From the NCBI GenBank assembly GCA_946620235.1, contig CAMONC010000004.1, forward strand, positions 1 through 54,187: a stretch of 54,187 nt of DNA, read 5' to 3'. The position numbers and the translations under genes were made by a program. Position 1 is the stretch's first letter. Every line of letters starts with the position of its first letter. The notes under the pieces were generated by a model. That model worked only from the letters and a program-made list of their open reading frames with translations, did not search any database and was not told where the DNA came from. This document shows positions 28,232 to 37,935 of the stretch, in pieces. Source of the DNA: an uncultured Lachnospiraceae bacterium (GTDB lineage: Bacteria > Bacillota > Clostridia > Lachnospirales > Lachnospiraceae).

Positions 28232-29088
28232 TTAAACAACATAAACTTAAAGAGCATATACACCACCGGAGCGACGAAGATCACCGAATCAAAACGGTCC
28301 ATGATCCCGCCGTGTCCCGGAAGCAGATTACCGTAGTCCTTGATATCATGATTGCGCTTGATCGCCGAAGCAGCCAGATCTCCCACCATGGATATGAGCG
28401 CTCCGCATACGCAGATCACAGCTATCGTAAGGATAGTCTCCCACGCCGGGGCATCGGATGACGGTGCGATCAGAAACGCCGCATAGACGCATCCTACGAT
28501 CACAGATCCGCACACTCCTCCGACCGCGCCCTCCACGCTCTTCTTGGGTGAGAGTACCGGAGACATCTTGTGCTTACCGAACTTCATACCGATCAGATAA
28601 GCGCTGATATCACATATCCACGAGCAGATGATCACCATCCATACAAGTATGATACCGCGTTCCATGGCTCTGATCATATATACGTAGGAGAGCATGACCG
28701 GACAGTAAAGTACCGAGAATACCGATGATATCGTACGTGTTGCATCATATCTCGGGAAAGTAAATACATACACACTCATATGCGCCATGAGCATAAGCAC
28801 GATGACACATATCTGTATCAGGCGCAACATATCCGCATCTATGAGCCCCAGTGTCTCCACTTCAAGCAAAGCATACCACAAAAAGATAAATATATAAGCT
28901 GCAACCTCCATCGGAGAGATGGCACGATCCGCTTCACGTACGCCGAATGCGGCAGACAGTTCACGATATCCCACGACAGCCGCAAAAAGCAAAACACCTA
29001 TCAGAAACTCCCTGCCCAACAATATCATGGCGATCATGAAAGCTCCGCCTATGATGGTAGTAAGTGTTCTCTGCAGAAAATTACTCAT
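28228..29088 (-). CDS. cdsA: Phosphatidate cytidylyltransferase
   Basis: Multi-TM; SPKKSVEGAVGG and SMVGDLAASAIKRNHDIKDYGNLLPGHGGIMDRFDS signature. Confidence 0.96.
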   Translation of the reverse strand: MSNFLQRTLTTIIGGAFMIAMILLGREFLIGVLLFAAVVGYRELSAAFGVREADRAISPMEVAAYIFIFLWYALLEVETLGLIDADMLRLIQICVIVLMLMAHMSVYVFTFPRYDATRTISSVFSVLYCPVMLSYVYMIRAMERGIILVWMVIICSWICDISAYLIGMKFGKHKMSPVLSPKKSVEGAVGGVCGSVIVGCVYAAFLIAPSSDAPAWETILTIAVICVCGALISMVGDLAASAIKRNHDIKDYGNLLPGHGGIMDRFDSVIFVAPVVYMLFKFMLFN

Positions 29089-29797
29089 TCGTGCCTCCGA
29101 ATCTCCTGTCTCTGCGGGTATACGCTTCCACCGCCAGGCGCAATTCGTCGGGACCGAAATCCGGCCATGCCACGTCGGTAAAATACAACTCCGAATATGC
29201 GAGTTCCCATAGCAGGAAATTAGATATTCTCTCTTCTCCGCAAGTCCTGATCATCAGATCGGGATCCGGGATATCCGGTGCATCGAGATGCGCACTTATG
29301 GTATCTGACGTGATATCGTCGGGAGAGATCTCCCCGGTTTTCACAGACGCGGCTATGCTGCGGACCGCACGGGTGAGTTCATCACGCCCCCCGTAGTTGA
29401 TGGCCAGAGTAAGTGTCACTCCGTCATACTGTGCCGTATGCTCCTCTACATGCGCAATGGCCTCCTGAATATCGGGATCCAGTCCGGTCTTGTCACCGAT
29501 CACGCGTATACGCATATTGTTCTCATCAGCGTCTTTTATACACGTCTTCAGATATCCGCGGAAAAGCTTCATCAATGCCCCCACTTCTTCCGCGGTCCTG
29601 CTCCAGTTCTCCGTGGAAAAAGCATATAGAGTCACGTATTTTATACCCATCTGTCCGGCGGCTCTGGTCACATCGGCAACACGCTTGGCCCCTTCGGTAT
29701 GACCGAATGTCCTCGGTTTACCCTGGGCCTTTGCCCATCTTCCGTTTCCGTCCATTATGATCGCCACATGTACGGGAATCTTGAGATTATCCTGCAT
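29081..29797 (-). CDS. uppS: Isoprenyl transferase (undecaprenyl diphosphate synthase family)
   Basis: HVAIIMDGNGRWA, GHTEGAKRV, NYGGRDELTRAV. Confidence 0.97.
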   Translation of the reverse strand: MQDNLKIPVHVAIIMDGNGRWAKAQGKPRTFGHTEGAKRVADVTRAAGQMGIKYVTLYAFSTENWSRTAEEVGALMKLFRGYLKTCIKDADENNMRIRVIGDKTGLDPDIQEAIAHVEEHTAQYDGVTLTLAINYGGRDELTRAVRSIAASVKTGEISPDDITSDTISAHLDAPDIPDPDLMIRTCGEERISNFLLWELAYSELYFTDVAWPDFGPDELRLAVEAYTRRDRRFGGTNE

Positions 29798-29844
29798 GAT
29801 TCTTCCTTTATGTACGCACGTACCATGTTCTTCGGTGTAAAGAA

Positions 29845-29868
29845 GGGGGACAGCTTATGTTGTCCCCC
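29845..29868 (-). terminator. Terminator-like hairpin between frr and uppS
   Basis: GGGGGACA-N8-TGTCCCCC followed by TTCTTTA on the minus strand. Confidence 0.65.
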
Positions 29869-29875
29869 GCTTCGT

Positions 29876-30430
29876 TTATACTGTCATGATCTCTGACGAT
29901 TTATCCTCACATAGTTTGTCGATCTTGGATATATACTGATCGGTCAGTTTCTGAAGTCCGTCCTCCAGATCCTTGATCTCATCCTCAGAGACATCATCCG
30001 TCTTGGACAGTTTCTTGAATGCGTCATTACCGTCTCGTCTGATGTTTCTTACGGCTACCTTCGCATCCTCGGCCTTCTTCTTGACGTCCTTGGCCAGTTC
30101 CTTACGTCTCTCCTCTGTAAGTTCGGGGAAGACCAGTCTGATGACCGCGCCGTCATTCGAAGGAGTGATCCCGACATCCGATGCAAGTATGGCCTTCTCG
30201 ATCTCCTTGATCATGGTCTTTTCCCAGGGAGCTATCTGTATAAGCCTGGGTTCCGGAACGGTCACGTTACCGACTGACTGCAGCGGAGTGGGTGTTCCGT
30301 AGTAATCCACCTTGATCTTGTCCAACACATGCGGGTTTGCTCTGCCCGCTCTGATCGACATATAATCTCCGGAAAGATGCTCCAGAGTCTTTTCCATCTT
30401 ATCGCTGTAACTGTTTAATCTTTCGTCCAT
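29876..30430 (-). CDS. frr: Ribosome recycling factor
   Basis: SIRAGRANPHVLDKIKVDYYGTPTPLQSVGNVTVPEPRLIQIAPWE. Confidence 0.98.
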   Translation of the reverse strand: MDERLNSYSDKMEKTLEHLSGDYMSIRAGRANPHVLDKIKVDYYGTPTPLQSVGNVTVPEPRLIQIAPWEKTMIKEIEKAILASDVGITPSNDGAVIRLVFPELTEERRKELAKDVKKKAEDAKVAVRNIRRDGNDAFKKLSKTDDVSEDEIKDLEDGLQKLTDQYISKIDKLCEDKSSEIMTV

Positions 30431-30450
30431 TATATACCCCCTTGCTCGGA

Positions 30451-31146
30451 TCAGACCGTAACCTTGGTTCCGTTGAACCTGCCCATCACGGATTCGATTA
30501 TGCTGTCAGGTTCATTCAGTGAAAATACCAACATGGGCATCTTGTTGTCTCTGGCCAGGATTGAAGCGGTCATATCAACCACCTGCAGATTCCGGGCTAT
30601 CACATCATCAATGGATATCTCATCGAACCGTACCGCGTTCGGATTCAGCTTCGGATCGGAATCATATACCCCGTCCACAGCCTTCGCTAGAAGTATCACA
30701 TCCGCTTCCACTTCTACGGCTCTGAGCACTACGCCCGTATCGGTTGAGAAGTAAGGATGCCCGGTACCTCCCGCAAAGAATACGACCATCCCGCGTTCAA
30801 AATACTTGTTTGCACGATCCTTTGAAAAAAGTTTCGTGAACGAACCGCATTCAAAAGGAGTAAGGATACTGGTCTTCATGCCTTCGCTCCTGAATATCTC
30901 GGATACGTAGATACAGTTCATGATCGTGGCAAGCATACCTATCTGATCCGCTTTGGTACGATCTATGTTCTCGCTGGTTCTTCCTCTCCAGAAGTTACCG
31001 CCGCCTATGACCACTCCGACCTGAATACCCGACTGTACAAGCCTTGCAACCTGTACGGCTACCATCCGCACCGTATCCTCATCGAATCCGGTCTTCTTTT
31101 CTCCCGCGAGAGCCTCGCCGCTGAGTTTGAGCAATATTCTTTTCAT
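30451..31146 (-). CDS. pyrH: UMP kinase
   Basis: MKRILLKLSGEALAG...VIGGGNFWRGR; ATG at 31146 has a well-placed GAGGTG RBS (ORF track uses GTG 31152). Confidence 0.97.
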   Translation of the reverse strand: MKRILLKLSGEALAGEKKTGFDEDTVRMVAVQVARLVQSGIQVGVVIGGGNFWRGRTSENIDRTKADQIGMLATIMNCIYVSEIFRSEGMKTSILTPFECGSFTKLFSKDRANKYFERGMVVFFAGGTGHPYFSTDTGVVLRAVEVEADVILLAKAVDGVYDSDPKLNPNAVRFDEISIDDVIARNLQVVDMTASILARDNKMPMLVFSLNEPDSIIESVMGRFNGTKVTV

Positions 31147-31191
31147 GCACACCTCACGTTAATATCGTTTCGTGCTGTCCGATTCGTCTTA

Positions 31192-32010
31192 TCAGAATGA
31201 TTTCTTGAGTTCTTCGAAGAAGGATGTCGGATTGACATCGGCATATGCCTGTGAGCACATACCCTCGATCACAGCACCGTTATTGATCTGTACATACTTG
31301 GACTTGATATTGCCCATTACTATAGCGGATCCATCCAGTATGACAGGACCTCTTACATCTATATCTCCCTTAACCGCACCTGCTATAACAGCACTGGTGG
31401 CAGTTATATTACCGATTATGACTGTGCTCTGTCCAACCTTGACCGCACCCTCGGAGACCACATCTCCGTTCATCTGCGCTCCTTCGGCATATACCTCGGC
31501 CGCTTTTGCGTTACCTTTGATAGTACCTGTGATGCTGAGCTTACCGAGCGCATTTACATTACCTATGATGCGGCCGACCAGTTCAAGCGATCCCTGTGTG
31601 GTAACATCTCCGTTTATCTCCATACCCAGAGTTATAACTGCAGTCTCATCCAGAACCTGCTTACGATCCTGGGGAGTGTTATCACTGTTTAAATACTCCT
31701 GTACAGCTGCTGCTGCCTGTGAACTTCCCTTCGGAGCCGCCGGTTCCGGGATCGTTACGGGGTCGGGAATAACCACAGGTTCCTCCTGTACCTCGGGCTC
31801 ATAGACCGGCTCCGGCTGAACGGGAATCTCGACCTGTTCTTCAACAGTTTCCCCGGTCTCTATACTTCCGGCTTCCATCTTATCGAGCATAGCGCTCAGG
31901 TCCACATCGGGCAGATTTCCTCCTTCTGCAGTTGCCATTCCTTCCTCCTCCGGCATCATCTCATTGACTGCCTGTGATAAATCATCTTTTAGGTCTGAAA
32001 AAAATCCCAT
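31192..32010 (-). CDS. Bactofilin/polymer-forming cytoskeletal protein with acidic, Pro-rich N-terminal extension
   Basis: C-terminal repetitive beta-helix (GDVTTQGSLELVGRIIGNVNALGKLSITGTIKGNAKAAEVYAEGAQMNGDVVSEGAVKVGQSTVIIGNITATSAVIAGAVKGDIDV). Confidence 0.9.
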   Translation of the reverse strand: MGFFSDLKDDLSQAVNEMMPEEEGMATAEGGNLPDVDLSAMLDKMEAGSIETGETVEEQVEIPVQPEPVYEPEVQEEPVVIPDPVTIPEPAAPKGSSQAAAAVQEYLNSDNTPQDRKQVLDETAVITLGMEINGDVTTQGSLELVGRIIGNVNALGKLSITGTIKGNAKAAEVYAEGAQMNGDVVSEGAVKVGQSTVIIGNITATSAVIAGAVKGDIDVRGPVILDGSAIVMGNIKSKYVQINNGAVIEGMCSQAYADVNPTSFFEELKKSF

Positions 32011-32030
32011 TTTAAAATTCCTTTCTTATA

Positions 32031-32999
32031 TCATTCTCTATGCTGAATAGGAAAAGTATCGTCGCTTATCGGGAGGATCACCGTATCCTCCATGTCCTGA
32101 ATGCTCTCTATGATCCGCGGGAGCGCTTCCACCGTACTGTGCTTGTCGGCCGCATCATGCATCAGTATCACTGCCTCATTAAAGTTCGGCAGTCTGGATA
32201 CACAATTGCTTACTATCGTATCCGCACTGATAGGATGTCCCGCCGCATCACCGGATACTATATTCCAGTCAAAATACGTGATATCCTGCTCCGTCAGATA
32301 ATCGATCAGTTCGCTCATGTCAACCGTCGAAGCGGTATTTGAGCTTCCTCCCGGAAACCGGTAATATCTGGACCACACACCGGTCACTTCATAGAGATAT
32401 TCCTGAAGCTTATTCATATCCTCTATAAAAGCTTCCCTTGATGCGTATATCTGAGAATATCTGTGACTGTAGGAGTGCATCCCGAGAGTATGCCCATCGG
32501 CAACTATCCTCTTGTATGCTTCTACCGCCACATCCTCGGTCTTGCCCGTCACAAAGAACGTTGCTTTGACCCCATGCTCTGCCAGTATGTCAAGGATCTC
32601 ATCCGTATATATACTCGGCCCGTCATCAAATGTCAGATAAACTTCTCTGACGTGCTCTTCGTCATCCCCCGCATCCTCCTCGGGCATATCGGGAGTCAGA
32701 TCTGCTACAGCTGTATCACGCTGTGAATCCGTAACATCCGACACACTGTACACATCCCGTGGGGCATCAATATATGCGATGTCATCTCTAAGCTGCTCCA
32801 TAGATGACAGGAGCTCATCATATCTGTTCTGCAGATCGTTCAGCTCTCTCCTGGTGTGAATAAACAGGCTCAGGAATACGATCGAGCATACCAGCGGGAT
32901 GATGATAGCCAGCGCCAGCACTATCAGTATTATCTTTTTCAGTCTCCGGACCCGTCTGCGCCTGTATTCGGCGTAAGCTGATTCATCCATAACGGTCAT
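32031..32999 (-). CDS. Membrane-anchored polysaccharide deacetylase
   Basis: N-terminal TM; VYLTFDDGPSIYTDEIL, GMHSYSHRY, YRFPGGSSN. Confidence 0.93.
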   Translation of the reverse strand: MTVMDESAYAEYRRRRVRRLKKIILIVLALAIIIPLVCSIVFLSLFIHTRRELNDLQNRYDELLSSMEQLRDDIAYIDAPRDVYSVSDVTDSQRDTAVADLTPDMPEEDAGDDEEHVREVYLTFDDGPSIYTDEILDILAEHGVKATFFVTGKTEDVAVEAYKRIVADGHTLGMHSYSHRYSQIYASREAFIEDMNKLQEYLYEVTGVWSRYYRFPGGSSNTASTVDMSELIDYLTEQDITYFDWNIVSGDAAGHPISADTIVSNCVSRLPNFNEAVILMHDAADKHSTVEALPRIIESIQDMEDTVILPISDDTFPIQHRE

Positions 33000-33038
33000 C
33001 CACTTCCTTCAGGGTCTTCGCACACATAGATTATTTTA

Positions 33039-34220
33039 TCATACCTTACTGCCCTTTGCACCACCAAATGATGCCCGGTCAAGTATGTTGGTATCGAACG
33101 TAAAAGTAAGCGAACGCTCAGTTCTTTCTCTCTTACGGGCCAGTTCTATCATGCGAGTGAGCAGTTCTTTATAGGGCACACCGAGAGGCTCCCAAAGGTA
33201 AAATGCCAGGGACCCCGGTATGGTATTGATCTCGTTGAAATATATACTGCCGTCATCTCCGTCCAGCATGAAATCTATACGTGCCACACCGTTGCATCTG
33301 AGTGCCTTGAACGATGTGACGGCCATCTCGCGGATCTGTTCCCTCATCTCAGCGGAGATATCCGCGGGTATCTTGCGCGACACGGATGCCATGCCCTGAG
33401 ATTTTCCTCCTTTTGCACCCGATACATACTTATCCTCGTAGCTCAGGATATCCTCTGTATGCATGGGTTCTTCACACTCGGAAGCTTCGGCATCATTTTC
33501 ATCACCGAGTACGGAGCAATTGATCTCACGCAGATTCGTGATCGCATGCTCAGCCAATACCACGGATGCATATCTGAATGCATCATCCAGAGCTTCGATA
33601 AGTCCGCGGCGGTCATGAGCTATGCTGATACCGACGCTCGACCCCAGGTCAACCGGTTTGATGATCACGGGATAGCCGAATTTTTCTTCGATACGGCCTG
33701 CCAGGACATCCGTCTCACGGTAATCGGCCAATGTATACAGTTTACCGTCAAGCACGGGAACGCCGACATCCTTAAGTACCGTCTTGGTCACATATTTATC
33801 CATACCTACTGCGGATGCACACACATCGCATCCCACAAATGTGACTCCCAGGGTTTTAAAGAATCCCTGCAAAGCACCGTCTTCGACATTGGTACCGTGA
33901 ACTACGGGGAAGACGATATCCACCTGTTTCTCATATTTCCTGCCGAAAAGCTTTCCCGGATAACTGCGGATTTTCACGAAGCCGTCCTCGTTTACCCAGA
34001 TAACACGAATCGATTCTCTAAGCAAAGCGGGGATGTCCTTATATCGCTCTATGTCACCGATATGATCTCCCACATAGAACTCGCCTGTCTTGGTCATATA
34101 AACCGGTGTCACATCATATTTGTCGATATCGATGTTCATGTATGCCTGCAAGCCGGAGATAACGGACACCTCATGTTCGACACTCCGTCCGCCAAATACC
34201 AATGCTACCTGTGTTTTCAT
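33039..34220 (-). CDS. ddl: D-alanine--D-alanine ligase
   Basis: VALVFGGRSVEHEVSVISG, PVIIKPVDLGSSVGI, FNEINTIPGSLAFYLWE. Confidence 0.95.
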   Translation of the reverse strand: MKTQVALVFGGRSVEHEVSVISGLQAYMNIDIDKYDVTPVYMTKTGEFYVGDHIGDIERYKDIPALLRESIRVIWVNEDGFVKIRSYPGKLFGRKYEKQVDIVFPVVHGTNVEDGALQGFFKTLGVTFVGCDVCASAVGMDKYVTKTVLKDVGVPVLDGKLYTLADYRETDVLAGRIEEKFGYPVIIKPVDLGSSVGISIAHDRRGLIEALDDAFRYASVVLAEHAITNLREINCSVLGDENDAEASECEEPMHTEDILSYEDKYVSGAKGGKSQGMASVSRKIPADISAEMREQIREMAVTSFKALRCNGVARIDFMLDGDDGSIYFNEINTIPGSLAFYLWEPLGVPYKELLTRMIELARKRERTERSLTFTFDTNILDRASFGGAKGSKV

Positions 34221-34238
34221 GTCTTTCTCCTCACCTTA

Positions 34239-35837
34239 TCAATAATTATCTGGAAGATCATTTTCCAGCAGGATATATTTATCGGAGTCCGCACGGATAG
34301 TCTGCGCGTATCCGAATGCATCCTCAAGCCTGTCAAACACTCTGACCCGACTCTCATCCATGCCGGTCTCAAGTGCGCCCTCCCGTATGGGGATCGCACG
34401 CCTGCGGCCGACGAGCAGGATATGATCGCAAACCTCGGCAGCATGCCTGCCCAGCTCGCGGTTGTATTCTGCTTCCTTATCACCAAGCTCTACCATTCCT
34501 GGAGTGATCACGATCTTTGTGCCGTCAAACATCGCAAGTGTATCAAGTGCGGCCTTACTTCCGACGGGATTTGAATTATATGCATCATCTATGATATACA
34601 GATCGCCGCGTCTGATCAGCTCCAGTCTGTGGCTTACGGGCTTAAGTCTCCTGACGGGGATCCGCAGATCCTTAAGCGCTATGCCCATCTTATGTGCCAC
34701 ACTGATAGCTCCCATGACATTGATGACGTTGTGTTCACCTATGAGAGACATCTGAAAAGATTCTCTCTCTCCATCCGGAGTGACCACCTCAAAAGAGGTA
34801 CCCGATGCATCCAGTCTGATATTCTCTGCATGATAGTGTCCGGAATGATCACCTTCAGAGGATGCGTGATACATAATGGGATTCCTGTAAGCTCCCGCAT
34901 GTCCTGCAACATATTCATTATCACCGTTCAAGAAAAGCATACCGCCTTCGGGCAGAGCATCAGCCAGCTCATACTTCGTCGATATGATGTTATCCATGGT
35001 ATGGAAAGTATCCAGATGCTGAGGACCGATCGAAGTGATTATGCCGTGGTCGGGATGAACCAGGTCGCAAAGCTCACGTATATCTCCCACGTGTCTTGCT
35101 CCCATCTCGCATACGAATACTTCCGTACCCGGCTTCATATGCTCGCGAACCGTACGGACCACGCCCATGGGAGTATTGTAGCTCTCCGGAGTGATCAGTA
35201 CATTGAATCCGACAGAAAGCAATTCTCCCAGATAGTATTTCACGCTGGTCTTGCCGTAGCTTCCGGTCACACCTATGACAGTCATGTCTCCGGCAGCCGC
35301 CAGCTTCCGCTTGGCATCATTTATAAAATGCCGGTTGATCGCCGCCTCCATCGGATGGTTCAGGATGTTGGCCAACACACATGATATGAACTTGAGTCCC
35401 AGGACCAGCAGAAGAAGTCCCTTGACTGCATACAATCCCAGCGGACTCACTACAGAAGGCAGCACACATACCAGCACATCCATGATGATAACGCACGCGG
35501 TAAGTCTTTTGACACGGGCCGTATATACCAGTTTCTTCTTCGCGGACATCCCGCACAGTGCACGAAAAACAACAATGATAAGTGCCGTCCAGAGCCACAT
35601 CGCGATATCGACTGCAAGGCTGTTACGAAGGATAACCCATAATACCCCAAAGGGAACAGCCACATAGAGAACCCATTGTCTCTTGCGGTATCTGCGTAAC
35701 CACCCGAGGTGTTCGCCGTTCTTATATCCGTTCAGCTGGAACATATGAAGATTGTATCTGAGTGCATATATATAGGCATACACACCCAGCCCGACGGAGA
35801 TCAGTATCCGTATGATCATGATCAAAACCTGCATCAT
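34239..35837 (-). CDS. murF: MurF-like Mur ligase fused to an N-terminal multi-TM domain
   Basis: About 160-aa hydrophobic N-terminus, then VIGVTGSYGKTSVKYYLGELL, NTPMGVVRTVREH, EMGARHVGDI, DDAYNSNPVGSKAALD. Confidence 0.85.
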   Translation of the reverse strand: MMQVLIMIIRILISVGLGVYAYIYALRYNLHMFQLNGYKNGEHLGWLRRYRKRQWVLYVAVPFGVLWVILRNSLAVDIAMWLWTALIIVVFRALCGMSAKKKLVYTARVKRLTACVIIMDVLVCVLPSVVSPLGLYAVKGLLLLVLGLKFISCVLANILNHPMEAAINRHFINDAKRKLAAAGDMTVIGVTGSYGKTSVKYYLGELLSVGFNVLITPESYNTPMGVVRTVREHMKPGTEVFVCEMGARHVGDIRELCDLVHPDHGIITSIGPQHLDTFHTMDNIISTKYELADALPEGGMLFLNGDNEYVAGHAGAYRNPIMYHASSEGDHSGHYHAENIRLDASGTSFEVVTPDGERESFQMSLIGEHNVINVMGAISVAHKMGIALKDLRIPVRRLKPVSHRLELIRRGDLYIIDDAYNSNPVGSKAALDTLAMFDGTKIVITPGMVELGDKEAEYNRELGRHAAEVCDHILLVGRRRAIPIREGALETGMDESRVRVFDRLEDAFGYAQTIRADSDKYILLENDLPDNY

Positions 35838-36646
35838 ACCGCTTCGCCTCCGTCACCGGCCGATACGGCATCCAGATATGAGTTGATGATATGTGCAAAA
35901 AGAGATGGATTCTCGGCAAACGAGAAATGACCGGCTCCGGGAATGACAGCCAGACCACTGTTCGGTATATTTTCCTCCATGATATGTGCATCTCTGATAG
36001 GAGTAGCGGTATCACACTCACCCCATACGAGAAGTGTGTCCTGCTTGACAGCGGGAAGCAGAGACGTCAGATCTTCATTCACCGCCTTGACCAGAGTACC
36101 TCTCATAACGGGTGACGCCATTCGATAGTCCTCCGATCCCTGTCTGCTCTTCCAGTCATCTATGATCTCATCAAAAAGGAAATAGACAAGTTTATTGTCA
36201 AAAAGCTTCTTAAGGGCTTTGAACCGCTTCTGCCTGCGCAGCTGAGCCGCTGTTCTCACGGGCAGTATTCCGGCCGAATCCACCAGAATGATCCGGGATA
36301 TCTCAAACGGAAGTCTCTCTCTCGAGGCCAGCCGGATGATCACACGTCCACCGTATGAGTGTCCGATAAGCATCGCCCTGTCTATATGCAGTCTGTCCAG
36401 TAACGTGACGGTAAAGTCCGCGTACTTCTCGACATCCCAGGATTCGGAAGGTTCATCACTCATGCCGAAACCGGGCAGATCAAACTGCAATACCCGGAAT
36501 CTGTCGTCTATCAGACCCGCCACGCCGTCATACAGGCGGCAGTTCGTCCCCCACCCCTGCATGATCACAGCCCACGGTGCATCCTCCGGTCCGGTGATCC
36601 TATATGAGATTGTAAGTCCTTCGACTTCCAGAGTACCGTTATTCAT
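35834..36646 (-). CDS. Alpha/beta fold hydrolase
   Basis: VIMQGWGTN, LIGHSYGGRVIIRLA, VIPGAGHFSFAENP. Confidence 0.88.
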   Translation of the reverse strand: MNNGTLEVEGLTISYRITGPEDAPWAVIMQGWGTNCRLYDGVAGLIDDRFRVLQFDLPGFGMSDEPSESWDVEKYADFTVTLLDRLHIDRAMLIGHSYGGRVIIRLASRERLPFEISRIILVDSAGILPVRTAAQLRRQKRFKALKKLFDNKLVYFLFDEIIDDWKSRQGSEDYRMASPVMRGTLVKAVNEDLTSLLPAVKQDTLLVWGECDTATPIRDAHIMEENIPNSGLAVIPGAGHFSFAENPSLFAHIINSYLDAVSAGDGGEAV

Positions 36647-36668
36647 CCTTATGATTTTACCACAAAAG

Positions 36669-36694
36669 ACCTCCGGTATATATACCGGAGGTCC
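36669..36694 (-). terminator. Rho-independent terminator after the DUF3048 gene
   Basis: gacctccggta-tata-taccggaggtc followed by TTTTGTGG on the minus strand. Confidence 0.75.
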
Positions 36695-36718
36695 CAGGAA
36701 AAAACTGTGTTATGTATA

Positions 36719-37843
36719 TTACTGAAGCACCAAATCATCCCAGTCATCATCGGGTACGATAGCTATATAAGTCTTACCTGTATTAAGGGTGATCTGCTGT
36801 CCTGTACCGTCATAATATCTGGTGATATCGGTCTCTGCAAGCTTGGTCCAGGTGATATCGATAGCTTCACCGCCGGTGAGATAGTAGCCGGGCATATTCT
36901 CTGCCAGAATGTTGAAAATCAGATATCCGTTATCATCCAACTGAGAGAATGTACACTTCTGAATGATCACGTTGGTGAATGTCAGAAGCTCATCATCTTC
37001 GCCGTCACGATGCTCGTTTCCGTACTCGGAATACTCATACAGACCGGTCTCCTCGTTATATTTCAGCTTGGAGCTGTTATGAGGGAACGGGAAATCCACG
37101 GCCTTGGCAGGATAGGTATATCCGGCATATGTCTCCGACAGCACGTTGGGAGCCGAAGGAAGTGCAAATGTATAATGTGTGCCGGGATAATACTCGTCAT
37201 AATCGGTGGAATAACTGGAAGCAGCAAACTTCTCCTCCAGGTCACCCTTCATGATGTACTCGGTGTACTCGGTAGCCTTACCGTTATTAACACGGGAGAA
37301 TCCACCCGAGAAATGGCAGCAGTAATCTCTGGCTATGTACTGATCGATATAGAAAGGGCCTCCGTCATGTACCAGACATGCATTCCACTCTGCGGCCAGG
37401 AAAAAGTTGGTAGGACGTGCGGAACGGATGGAACCCATCTGCTCTATCGATCCCCAATCCTTCATCATGACCATCATTCTGGTGATCCGGCCGTTAAGTG
37501 TCGAATTCATAAGCTCATACACAATATCGGCTTCTGCGATACCGTAATGAGGAAGTGCAAGTGATTCGTTATCAACCATAGCGGCTATGGGGCGCTGATC
37601 CTTGATCGCCTCGGGAATGGGAAGGTTGGTAAGCTCTGATCTGACATAACCCTCGGGAAGCTCATCAACGATCTCCTCTTCAGGCTCCTCTTCAACAACC
37701 TCCTCGGGTTCTTCTTCCGGTATAGCCTCTACCGTAACGGTTACCTCGGGAGTCTCCTCAGCCTCGTCCTGCTTGCCGCATCCCGTAACCAGCGCAGCTG
37801 CCACAGAAACGATCATAAGACTCATAAGCAGTTTCTTTTTCAT
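36719..37843 (-). CDS. DUF3048-domain lipoprotein (YerB-like)
   Basis: MKKKLLMSLMIVSVAAALVTGCGKQ lipobox; RPIAAMVDNESLALPHYGIAEADIVYE. Start moved to ATG 37843. Confidence 0.9.
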   Translation of the reverse strand: MKKKLLMSLMIVSVAAALVTGCGKQDEAEETPEVTVTVEAIPEEEPEEVVEEEPEEEIVDELPEGYVRSELTNLPIPEAIKDQRPIAAMVDNESLALPHYGIAEADIVYELMNSTLNGRITRMMVMMKDWGSIEQMGSIRSARPTNFFLAAEWNACLVHDGGPFYIDQYIARDYCCHFSGGFSRVNNGKATEYTEYIMKGDLEEKFAASSYSTDYDEYYPGTHYTFALPSAPNVLSETYAGYTYPAKAVDFPFPHNSSKLKYNEETGLYEYSEYGNEHRDGEDDELLTFTNVIIQKCTFSQLDDNGYLIFNILAENMPGYYLTGGEAIDITWTKLAETDITRYYDGTGQQITLNTGKTYIAIVPDDDWDDLVLQ

Positions 37844-37935
37844 TATCCTCTCCTTTAAACAAACACTGTTGCAATGAAGCATTCAGTTTTGCGCATCAAC
37901 GCATATAATATCTCATATCGGTCAGAAAAGCAACA

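Noticed and set aside
33459-34574. 371-aa plus-strand ORF opposite ddl/murF
   Set aside because: Antisense shadow spanning two recognised genes; no domain signature.
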